In this document: in pieces, positions 1 through 6,901 of the stretch
Layout: every line of letters starts with the position of its first letter
Position numbering within the stretch: position 1 is the stretch's first letter
Assembly (NCBI GenBank): GCA_045804965.1
Contig: JBJMMD010000047.1
Span: forward strand, 124,001-188,000
DNA length: 64,000 bases
Reading direction: 5' to 3'
From: CAVTUU01 sp045804965
GTDB taxonomy: Bacteria > Chloroflexota > Chloroflexia > Thermomicrobiales > UBA6265
The notes under the pieces: model-generated
The model's database searches: none
What the model was told of the DNA's origin: nothing
The model's input: only the letters and a program-made list of their open reading frames with translations
Translations under genes and position numbers: made by a program

Positions 1-276
1 TCACGAACAGCGGACTCCGACCCGCGAGGCGCGTTGAGGTGGACGGTTGACCGCGGGATGATAGCATGCCGTAGCTGAGTGCCGGTTTGCCGCCAAGCTT
101 AGACCTTGCATGACGTGTGCGAGAGGATGCTCGGATATACTAACGCCCGTTCACAAGCGCGTCGTGTTTGAACGAGCGTTGCGCGAACCGCTCGAAGATA
201 TTCGAGCCACCGCGCAATCTTGAGACATTCGAGAATTACGACCAAATCGATATTGAACACGCGGGGAAAGATCGGA
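1..276. other. Window edge and upstream region of the first gene
   Basis: This stretch holds no gene I can support. All three plus frames from base 1 close within 80 bases, so it may contain the last codons of an upstream gene, but the frame cannot be chosen. A TATACT hexamer at 136-141 could be a -10 element for the next gene, without a convincing -35 at standard spacing. I looked for a T-box leader, as found before some aminoacyl-tRNA synthetase genes, and saw no T-box consensus. Confidence 0.35.
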
Positions 277-1473
277 ATGCGCCTGTTCAACACCCAAACG
301 GGGCAAAAGGAGAAATTTTCGGCCTCCAGTGGAACCGTGGGAATATATGTTTGCGGGATTACTCCCTACGATACCACTCACGTTGGGCACGCCTTTACAT
401 TTCTTACGTTTGACATTCTTGTTCGGTATCTTCGCTACGTAGACTACAACGTGACCTATGTTCAGAACGTCACTGACATAGACGACGACATCTTGCGAAA
501 GGCGAAGGAACTCGGCGTTGGCTGGGACGAGCTCGGCCGCAGCGAAACAGAAAAGTTCCTCCGGGATATGCGCGACCTAAACGCAGTCGAATTCGATCAC
601 TATACCCGGGCGACCGAGCACATTCCCGCGATGGTCGCTATGATCGAAAAGTTGGTCGAGTCTGGGAACGCCTATGAAGCAAACCGGAGCGTTTACTTCG
701 ACGTCAATACCGATCCTGAATTCGGGAAACTCAGCCACATTCCCCGCGAAGAGATGCTCCCGATCGCTAATGAACGTGGCAACAGACCCGATGATCCGAA
801 TAAGCGCAATCCGCTAGATTTCGTGCTCTGGCAAGCAAGTACCTCCGGTGAACCGTCGTGGCCTTCTCCTTGGGGAGGAGGGCGTCCCGGATGGCACATC
901 GAGTGTAGCACCATGTCAATGGAATACCTGGGTCAGACCCTGGACATCCATGGTGGTGGCTATGATCTCGTTTTTCCCCACCATGAATGCGAAATCGCGC
1001 AATCCGAATTTGCCACTGGAGTGAAGCCTTTTGTGCGGTATTGGGTGCATAACGGGATGGTCGAATACCAGGGCGAAAAGATGAGTAAGTCGCTCGGAAA
1101 CCTCGTCCTCGTACGCGACGCGCTCGAGACCTATAGCGCCGATGCGCTCCGCCTTTACATGTTCTCGCACCACTATCGATCTGCATGGGAATACCGCGAG
1201 GAGGAAATGGACGAGTGGGTGCGGCTTGCTTATGACATCCGGGAAGCCGTCGATTTTCCAGCATACGGTATTGAACAGGAAGTCGACGTTTCGATTTTCA
1301 ACGAGCGGTTCTTCAATGCCCTCGAAGACGATCTTGATACTACGAGTGCAATTGAGTCGCTCAAGGAGATAGCGAGCGCAATTCTGCAAGCGCCGGAAGA
1401 GGACGACGTGCGCGAAGCACAGGTGACACTGCGAGAACTCGCCGATATTCTCGGACTTTCACTTTCGTCGTAG
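277..1473 (+). CDS. cysS: Class I cysteinyl-tRNA synthetase / MshC-like cysteine ligase
   Basis: The protein activates cysteine with ATP and transfers it to tRNA-Cys or, if it is MshC, to glucosaminyl-inositol. The class I signatures are clear: a HIGH-type HVGHA near residue 35, a KMSKS loop near 271, and zinc-ligand positions in CGITPYD, HIECS and FPHHE. It is about 399 residues, shorter than E. coli CysS (461). The N-terminal motif CGITPYD and the phrase GEPSWPSPWG read more like actinobacterial MshC, while HHECEIAQSE reads like CysS. I start at ATG 277, preceded by GGGGAAAG, rather than the upstream in-frame ATG at 220, because the conserved sequence begins there (MRLFNTQ). CysS is the safer call, because no other mycothiol gene is in view. 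Confidence 0.85.
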   Translation: MRLFNTQTGQKEKFSASSGTVGIYVCGITPYDTTHVGHAFTFLTFDILVRYLRYVDYNVTYVQNVTDIDDDILRKAKELGVGWDELGRSETEKFLRDMRDLNAVEFDHYTRATEHIPAMVAMIEKLVESGNAYEANRSVYFDVNTDPEFGKLSHIPREEMLPIANERGNRPDDPNKRNPLDFVLWQASTSGEPSWPSPWGGGRPGWHIECSTMSMEYLGQTLDIHGGGYDLVFPHHECEIAQSEFATGVKPFVRYWVHNGMVEYQGEKMSKSLGNLVLVRDALETYSADALRLYMFSHHYRSAWEYREEEMDEWVRLAYDIREAVDFPAYGIEQEVDVSIFNERFFNALEDDLDTTSAIESLKEIASAILQAPEEDDVREAQVTLRELADILGLSLSS

Positions 1474-1496
1474 CTGGAGGTCGAGAGCCACAAGCT

Positions 1497-1526
1497 TCGA
1501 CAGCGGAGTGATACTTCGACTACAAT
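1497..1526 (+). promoter_or_regulatory. Possible promoter of the rpsF operon
   Basis: A TACAAT hexamer at 1521-1526 resembles a sigma-70 -10 box. TCGACA at 1497-1502 lies 18 bases upstream as a weak -35. Transcription would start near 1533, placing both downstream hairpins in the rpsF leader. Inference from motif match only. Confidence 0.35.
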
Positions 1527-1534
1527 TCTGGGCG

Positions 1535-1560
1535 TCGGTCCATGCTGGCCGATCTTTTTT
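1535..1560 (+). terminator. Terminator-like hairpin with T-run after cysS
   Basis: TCGG and CC pair with GG and CCGA around the loop ATGCT, with one bulged T, and are followed by TCTTTTTT ending at 1560. It may terminate cysS. If the TACAAT promoter is real, it instead lies at the very start of the rpsF leader. Confidence 0.5.
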
Positions 1561-1585
1561 ATGTTGCCTTTCTGCTCCTCCGGCT

Positions 1586-1612
1586 CTTCGGGTGCGCAAC
1601 TCCGAAGTTTTT
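1586..1612 (+). promoter_or_regulatory. Second hairpin plus T5 in the rpsF leader
   Basis: CTTCGG (1586-1591) pairs perfectly with CCGAAG (1602-1607), and GT/AC can extend the stem inward. TTTTT follows at 1608-1612. It lies 25 bases before the rpsF Shine-Dalgarno, too close for a promoter in between, so it is most likely in the 5' leader. Such hairpins can act as attenuators. Ribosomal protein S6:S18 leader elements are known upstream of rpsF in many bacteria, but I could not match this one to that motif. Confidence 0.45.
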
Positions 1613-1647
1613 CGTTGGTGGGGCAATCCCAGGGAGAGGAGGAAAGG

Positions 1648-2286
1648 TTGCGCGAAACCACTCGGGTTCCCCGTTTATACGAGTTGATGATTATCGTGGC
1701 CCCAGATGTGTCTGAAGATGAGCTTCCTGTGGTCATCGACCGTGTCGGCGGGTACATCAGCTCGGCGGGCGGAACGCTCTCTGCGACTCTGCGTGAGTCG
1801 CCATGGGGCCGTCGGCGCTTGGCATACGCCATTCGGCACGGCGGTCGTGATGTTCGAGATGGTTACTACACGGTCTATCGCTTTGACGCGCCACCAGCAG
1901 CGATTGCCGAAGTCGAACGTGAGCTGCGCCTGACCGATCAGGTTATGCGATTCCTGGTTACGCATTTCATTCCGCAACCTGTCAGTGAACAGGTTCCTCA
2001 AAGCGCTGAAGAAGCCGAAGCTCAAGCATCGGCTGTGGCGACCGCAGAAGCCGCTGAAGCGCCCGCTGCCCTTGAGATCGAGAGGCCAGCCGTCGAGGAG
2101 CCCGAGGCCGCCGAGGCTGAAGCGCCTGCGAGTGAAGAAGTTGCGGCCGAGGCCGAACCGGCCCCGGAAATCGAAGTTCCTCCCGCCGCAGCTGAAGAGG
2201 CGCCGGTGAAGAAGCGAGCGCCGCGTCGCAAGAAAACCGAAACTCCGGACGAAGCAGAAGAACACGTGGCAACGCCGGAAAGTTAG
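1648..2286 (+). CDS. rpsF: 30S ribosomal protein S6 with long acidic C-terminal tail
   Basis: S6 binds 16S rRNA in the small-subunit platform together with S18. The S6 fold spans about residues 9-105, with YELMIIV at the start of the first strand and WGRRRLAY in the middle. After about residue 115 comes a tail of roughly 95 residues rich in Ala, Glu and Pro that ends in a basic KKRAPRRKK patch, about twice the normal S6 length. I start at TTG 1648 because AGGAGG lies at 1637-1642, five bases away. The longer in-frame start at ATG 1561 has no such site and would translate the leader hairpin. It leads the rpsF-ssb-rpsR cluster. Confidence 0.9.
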   Translation: MRETTRVPRLYELMIIVAPDVSEDELPVVIDRVGGYISSAGGTLSATLRESPWGRRRLAYAIRHGGRDVRDGYYTVYRFDAPPAAIAEVERELRLTDQVMRFLVTHFIPQPVSEQVPQSAEEAEAQASAVATAEAAEAPAALEIERPAVEEPEAAEAEAPASEEVAAEAEPAPEIEVPPAAAEEAPVKKRAPRRKKTETPDEAEEHVATPES

Positions 2287-2322
2287 TGTGAGACCGAGCG
2301 GTGAACGGGTGAGGAGCGTCCA

Positions 2323-2781
2323 ATGGCTTCTGTTGCTCAAGCAATCCTGATTGGTAACCTTGGTCGTGATCCCGAAACACGATTCACGCCGAACGGTGCG
2401 ATGAACGTCTCCTTCACGATGGCGACAAATCGGCGTTGGACCGACGCAAACGGACAACAACAAGAAAACACAACCTGGTTTCGCGTTACCGCTTGGGGCA
2501 GGCTCGGCGAGAGCTTAAACAAATTGGCTGAGCAGGGCGCCCTCGTTAAGGGTCGTTCGGTCTTCGTTTCGGGATCGTTCGATGCCAGAGAGTATACCGA
2601 TCGAAACGGTTTGCAACGCATGTCGCTTGACGTCAATGCCAACGACGTTCGCCTACTTGGTGGCAGAGGCGATGAGACAGACGGCTCGTTCGTTGGAGAG
2701 GCTCGAGGAGCCGGTGGTCGATCGGATGAAAGCATGGACCAAGATCAAGATAGTGCTGATTTAGACGACGTGCCGTTCTAA
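2323..2781 (+). CDS. ssb: Single-stranded DNA-binding protein
   Basis: SSB coats single-stranded DNA during replication, recombination and repair. The 152-residue protein has an OB fold over about residues 4-110 (ILIGNLGRDPETRF near the start, TTWFRVTAWG in the core), then a Gly/Ser/Asp linker. It ends in the acidic tip DLDDVPF, the conserved tail that docks partner proteins. It lies between rpsF and rpsR, a classic bacterial arrangement. GAGGAG precedes the ATG. Confidence 0.95.
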   Translation: MASVAQAILIGNLGRDPETRFTPNGAMNVSFTMATNRRWTDANGQQQENTTWFRVTAWGRLGESLNKLAEQGALVKGRSVFVSGSFDAREYTDRNGLQRMSLDVNANDVRLLGGRGDETDGSFVGEARGAGGRSDESMDQDQDSADLDDVPF

Positions 2782-2799
2782 CGGCGCACCGCGGAAAGT

Positions 2800-3189
2800 G
2801 TGAGTACCAACGTGGCAGATAACGATCAAGAGTTCGATGGCACACCGCAACCAAGTCGACCAGAAGGCGGCGAAGTTCGAGCACGCTTCGGCTCAAGCGG
2901 CCGGGGCGATGGTGAGGGTGGAGATCGCCCGCGCGGACGACGCGGAGGTGGTGGTGGCGGCCGGTTTATGCCCCGCCGCAAGGTATGCGCGTTCTGCGTT
3001 GATAAAATCGACGAAGTTGATTACAAGGACATTTCCCGTCTTCGCCGGCATCTGTCTGAGCGTGGCAAAATCGAGCCTCGGCGCAAGCTTGGCACCTGCG
3101 CCAAGCACCAACGATCGGTGACAGTCGCCATCAAGCGGGCGCGGCATGTTGCCTTGCTCCCGTTTGTTTCGAGCGGGACGCGCGGCTAA
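2800..3189 (+). CDS. rpsR: 30S ribosomal protein S18
   Basis: S18 partners with S6 in the 30S platform. The conserved core is residues 55-129: PRRKVCAFC, the IDEVDYKD segment, SERGKIEPRR, and TCAKHQR. The CxxC and CxxH pairs mark the zinc-binding form. The N-terminal 50 residues are an unusual Gly/Arg-rich extension. I use GTG 2800; GTG 2812 is an alternative. The gene follows ssb by 18 bases. The usual next gene, rplI (L9), is absent. Confidence 0.93.
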   Translation: MSTNVADNDQEFDGTPQPSRPEGGEVRARFGSSGRGDGEGGDRPRGRRGGGGGGRFMPRRKVCAFCVDKIDEVDYKDISRLRRHLSERGKIEPRRKLGTCAKHQRSVTVAIKRARHVALLPFVSSGTRG

Positions 3190-3225
3190 TTTCCGTTCTG
3201 GCTGGGGCCCTGAGGTTTTGCACCG

Positions 3226-3339
3226 GTGGATGAAGCGCGCCTGCGCACCGTATTCGCGGTCCGCGCTGGCGCGTTTTCACGTGCGCATGGCGAAGAACTG
3301 CTGATGATTATCCGCGAACTACCGGCGACGACGTGTTGA
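3226..3339 (+). CDS. Possible 37-residue small protein
   Basis: A short frame runs from GTG 3226 to a TGA at 3337-3339, with GAGG ten bases upstream, and it ends 13 bases before the foldase start. The peptide (VDEARLRTVFAVR near the N-terminus, GEELLMIIREL near the C-terminus) looks amphipathic and helical, with codon use like real genes here. I do not recognise it. It could equally be chance or a gene remnant. Confidence 0.3.
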   Translation: MDEARLRTVFAVRAGAFSRAHGEELLMIIRELPATTC

Positions 3340-3352
3340 AGGAAACGGTTGT

Positions 3353-5002
3353 ATGAGTCAACGGAGACGTTCCGCCCAGCCGCAGAAGAGCAAGAGCAGG
3401 TTCCATTTCGGCCGTCATGAGCCGGCCGCGCCGCAGAAAAAACGGCGTGTTTCGCGTCGAGAACGCGAGGCGCGTCAACGGCGTCTGCTTTACTGGGGCA
3501 TGGGCATCGCAACCGGCCTGATTGTGCTCGTCCTCGGCGTTGGACTCGTCAACCAATACTTCATCAAGCCCCGCCACGTGTTGGCGACGGTCGATGGCAC
3601 AGATATTCGGCGGAGAGACTATTGGAAAGTACGATCCGTCAATCTAATCAATCAAATATCGGTTTATCAACAATATGCCCAATTCTCGGACGCGAGTCAG
3701 GCGCAGCAATACCAAAACCTTGCCCAACAAGCGGCCAGTGAATTGAACGGGCTTTGGGGCTCGACGAATACTGACGATGCGACCCTCGGGAACATGATCG
3801 ACGACCAGGTCTATCTCAAGAACTTGGACGATTTCGATCTCACTATCACCGATCAGGACGTCAAGGACTACATCGACCAGCAATTTCAGCCGTCCGAGGC
3901 CCCAATTTTTACGCCCACTCCGTCGCCAACGCTGATTCCCGCGCGAGCTGACTGGGCAACGCAAACAGCCGAAGCCGAGTTAACGCCAACCGCTGGAGGA
4001 GGAACGCCGGTAGCGAGTCCCGTCGAAGGATCGCCTGTTGGCGGCACTCCCACTGGTTCGCCCGCGGCGTCGCCGGTGGCTACCGACGCGTCTCCGACCC
4101 AAATCGCATCACCAATCGAAAGCCAGGCGAAGCCGGCCCCGGCGTCATCACCTGAAGCAAGCCCCATCGGTTCGCCGCAAGCATCGCCCGTCGGCTCACC
4201 TGCGGCGTCGCCGGTAACGCCACCTGCCCAATCGCCTACGCCGAATCAAGATCAAGCGCGGCAGACTGCCGAAGCCGGCTTCCACAGCTACAAGGATGTG
4301 GTTTTTGATAAGGCGCATGTGTCCGAAAGCGACTATGAACGGCTGATTGTACGGCCCGCGATCGCGCGCCAGAAGATTAACGATAAGCTTGGAGCCCCGA
4401 TCGGCCAGACTGCCGAGCAAGTCCATGCCGCGCACATCCTTGTCACCACGAAAGACCTCGCCGATCAGATCTACGCTGAAGTGACCGCCGAAAACGCGGA
4501 TTTCAGCGAAATCGCGAAGAATCAGTCGACCGATACCTCGACTGCCCCGAATGGAGGCGATCTCGGTTGGTTCACCCGCGGCGAGATGGTGAAAGAATTC
4601 GAAGACGCCGCGTTTGCGCTGCAACCCGGACAGATTAGCGAGCCTGTGCACACGCAATTTGGCTGGCACATCATTAAGTCCATGGATCATCAGCAAGACC
4701 GGCCGATGACGGATGACCAAATTAGCAAGTTGAAGGACAGCAAGGTCAAGACCTGGCTCGACCAGAAGAAGGCGACCATGAACATATCGTCCGAAGTCAA
4801 GCCGACCGCGACTCCGGCCTCAGAGACGTTCCAGCCTCCCGCGGAGGCGCCGCCAGTACTGACAGCGACTATCGCGCCAGAAGCGAGCCCAGGAGCTTCG
4901 CCGGTCCAAGGCGCCAGCCCTCTAGCCAGTCCTGCCGGCAGTCCAGGAGCGAGCCCGGTTGTGAGTCCGGAAAGGTCGCCGGTGGCGACACCGGCGGCGT
5001 AA
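3353..5002 (+). CDS. Membrane-anchored parvulin-type peptidyl-prolyl isomerase
   Basis: This is a foldase for exported proteins, acting outside the membrane. A basic N-terminus is followed by one membrane segment at about residues 46-68. A SurA/PrsA-like N-terminal region follows to about 185. A linker of about 115 residues, built from Ser-Pro, Ala-Ser-Pro and Gly-Ser-Pro repeats, comes next. The PpiC/rotamase domain lies at about 354-443 (HAAHILV, GGDLGWFTRGEM, FGWHIIKS). A second Ser-Pro-Ala tail runs to residue 549. Such repeats are common in surface proteins of Thermomicrobia-like bacteria. GAAGGAAACGG precedes the ATG. Domain identity is secure; substrates are unknown. Confidence 0.85.
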   Translation: MSQRRRSAQPQKSKSRFHFGRHEPAAPQKKRRVSRREREARQRRLLYWGMGIATGLIVLVLGVGLVNQYFIKPRHVLATVDGTDIRRRDYWKVRSVNLINQISVYQQYAQFSDASQAQQYQNLAQQAASELNGLWGSTNTDDATLGNMIDDQVYLKNLDDFDLTITDQDVKDYIDQQFQPSEAPIFTPTPSPTLIPARADWATQTAEAELTPTAGGGTPVASPVEGSPVGGTPTGSPAASPVATDASPTQIASPIESQAKPAPASSPEASPIGSPQASPVGSPAASPVTPPAQSPTPNQDQARQTAEAGFHSYKDVVFDKAHVSESDYERLIVRPAIARQKINDKLGAPIGQTAEQVHAAHILVTTKDLADQIYAEVTAENADFSEIAKNQSTDTSTAPNGGDLGWFTRGEMVKEFEDAAFALQPGQISEPVHTQFGWHIIKSMDHQQDRPMTDDQISKLKDSKVKTWLDQKKATMNISSEVKPTATPASETFQPPAEAPPVLTATIAPEASPGASPVQGASPLASPAGSPGASPVVSPERSPVATPAA

Positions 5003-5130
5003 TCATGAGGAAGCCGGTCACAAGGTCGCCATCCTTGCCCTCCATGCTATGCTCAACACTGCCTAGGTAGGTTTGCAAAGGCTTTCGCGGACTCCTTGCG
5101 GCATGAACTTGGCAAATGGGGAGAGCTTGA

Positions 5131-6003
5131 ATGACGCCCCGAGATCGTGATGGTCAACGGTCCTCAGCCGGTCGATATTCCGACCCGGCCTGGGACCACT
5201 TCCCAGCGGACGAGGCGCTAGCTGGAGAGGATCTGCCGATTGATTCCTATGCCGATGAGCAGCCGGACTGGCAAGACCCGGGGCGTCCTCCCGCGAATCA
5301 ATCCCGGTCCAGCGCCCGTCCTCGCTCCTCGTATCCCTATGACACGAATCCAGAGGCGCGGAAGCGGCAATCCTCGCCCTTGCCCGAACTGACTCGCGGC
5401 CTGGAGCGCAACGACGAGTTCGGTGCCGTTCAACGGTCAAATCCAGCGCGATCGACGAAGCAATCCGCGGCGAGCGCCTATGACGTTCCACAAGAGTCTG
5501 AAGACTGGCTGTACGAATCGGAGTGGGAACCCGACGCGTACGCGAGCGAGGACATCGAGGACGACTACGCTGCCGCGCCTCCGAGACGGCGAAGCGGAGC
5601 GAGTCGCGCCCGTGGACGCGCGCTAGCGGCGCCACGCGCGCCAAGCATCACTGTTCCCCCGGCAATAGGCGCTGTGATTTCCGCCCAAGACCGCAGCGTC
5701 CTCGGCTTGTTTGGCGTGGCTGCAGTTGGACTCTTGCTGATGACACTCTTAGTAGGAAGCAGGATCGGCAATCTGCCGGACGTCGTCCCGATTCACCTTG
5801 ATGCCTCAGGCGCGCCCGATTTGTGGGGGACACAGTCGACGATTTGGAGAGTTCCGCTCGCGGCCGCGATGATCACTCTGATCAACACCATCGTTGCCCT
5901 GTACATGTCGCCCCGCGACCCCTTCGTGGCCCGTTTCTTGGTCGGATCCGCGCTCCTGGCACAGGTCATCGCGTGGATTGCGCTGTTTTTGCTGCTTTGG
6001 TAG
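5131..6003 (+). CDS. DUF1648-domain membrane protein
   Basis: Residues 1-180 are hydrophilic and low in complexity, rich in Asp, Glu, Arg, Ser and Pro, and probably cytoplasmic and disordered. The C-terminal 110 residues carry about three membrane segments (near 189-208, 242-262 and 268-290). The sequence VPIHLDASGAPDLWG after the first segment is the signature of DUF1648, a domain of SdpI-like and other small membrane proteins. The function is not known. GGGGAG lies just before the ATG. It follows the foldase by 128 bases and may have its own promoter. Confidence 0.7.
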   Translation: MTPRDRDGQRSSAGRYSDPAWDHFPADEALAGEDLPIDSYADEQPDWQDPGRPPANQSRSSARPRSSYPYDTNPEARKRQSSPLPELTRGLERNDEFGAVQRSNPARSTKQSAASAYDVPQESEDWLYESEWEPDAYASEDIEDDYAAAPPRRRSGASRARGRALAAPRAPSITVPPAIGAVISAQDRSVLGLFGVAAVGLLLMTLLVGSRIGNLPDVVPIHLDASGAPDLWGTQSTIWRVPLAAAMITLINTIVALYMSPRDPFVARFLVGSALLAQVIAWIALFLLLW

Positions 6004-6094
6004 TTGTGCTCAAGCTCTCGAACCACGCTTCTACCGAATCGACCTTGATTTTGTCGATGCTTCCGCATGCACGGATCGTGGAGCGCTTCACGAG

Positions 6095-6123
6095 TTGAGC
6101 CGGAACACCTCCTGCACGATAAT
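6095..6123 (+). promoter_or_regulatory. Sigma-70-like promoter of the lipid genes
   Basis: TTGAGC (6095-6100) and GATAAT (6118-6123) are separated by exactly 17 bases, about 70 bases before the phosphatidyltransferase start. This is one of the better -35/-10 matches in the window. Motif inference only. Confidence 0.5.
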
Positions 6124-6195
6124 CCTCACGGCGTTCATTGACTCGTCTTCGTCACGACGCTGGCGGGTGTGGATATCCGGAAACGGGCGGACTAA

Positions 6196-6876
6196 ATGGC
6201 GAACCTGATAACCATCGGACGCCTTGTCCTTCTGTTTGGGATCATTGCGCTGATCTACGTCGGTAATGTGCAGGTCATTACGCTCTGCATGCTGCTGCTT
6301 GCCCTCGTGTTTGCGAGCGACGGCATTGACGGTTGGGTGGCTCGCCGTCGAGGATCGACCTCGCAATTTGGGGCCATGTTCGACATCGCCGGCGATCGCG
6401 TCGTCGAGAACGCGCTCTGGATTGTGTTCGCTGAACTGCAATTGGTTCCAGTGTGGGTTCCGCTGTTAGTCATGACCAGAGGATTTCTCGTCGACGGATT
6501 GCGATCGCTCTCGTATGCCCAAGGTATGACGGCGTTCGGCGATCGTAACATGATGCGTTCGGATTTTACGCGGTGGCTGACTGCCGGCCGCTTTATGCGC
6601 GGACTTTACGGCTACGCCAAGGCATTGGGCTTTATGTTCTTGACAGGTCTAGTCGCATTTCGCCAGCAAGATACATCCGACACCTTCTTAGGCGCCGTTT
6701 ATGATATCGAGGCGTTTCGGTTTATAGGTTGGGTCCTCGTTTGGGGCGCAGTTGCATTGACCATCATTCGCGGTCTACCAGTGATTTTCGATGCAATAGC
6801 TATACTGACCGACCAGGAACGTGTCGACGAAACCAAATCCGCCACGCCGAACTCGATACGCACAACGCCCCAATGA
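6196..6876 (+). CDS. CDP-alcohol phosphatidyltransferase (PgsA/PI-synthase family)
   Basis: The enzyme transfers a phosphatidyl group from CDP-diacylglycerol to an alcohol within the membrane. The family motif is intact: D45-G46, A49-R50, G59, D63 and D67, matching DGx2ARx8Gx3Dx3D. About six hydrophobic segments surround it. The 226-residue length suits either phosphatidylglycerophosphate synthase or a phosphatidylinositol(-phosphate) synthase. The following acyltransferase resembles the actinobacterial pairing of pgsA1 with patA in phosphatidylinositol mannoside synthesis, but no mannosyltransferase is present, so the acceptor is undecided. Confidence 0.8.
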   Translation: MANLITIGRLVLLFGIIALIYVGNVQVITLCMLLLALVFASDGIDGWVARRRGSTSQFGAMFDIAGDRVVENALWIVFAELQLVPVWVPLLVMTRGFLVDGLRSLSYAQGMTAFGDRNMMRSDFTRWLTAGRFMRGLYGYAKALGFMFLTGLVAFRQQDTSDTFLGAVYDIEAFRFIGWVLVWGAVALTIIRGLPVIFDAIAILTDQERVDETKSATPNSIRTTPQ

Positions 6877-6901
6877 GCGCCGGGCTAGTCCGAATCACAT
6901 C

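Noticed and set aside
1..276. T-box leader upstream of the cysteinyl-tRNA synthetase gene
   Set aside because: No T-box consensus, specifier stem or following terminator could be found.
767..1264. Open frame antisense to cysS (and similar long antisense frames over other genes)
   Set aside because: These mirror codon bias of the real gene opposite, lack family features, and overlap genes with clear motifs.
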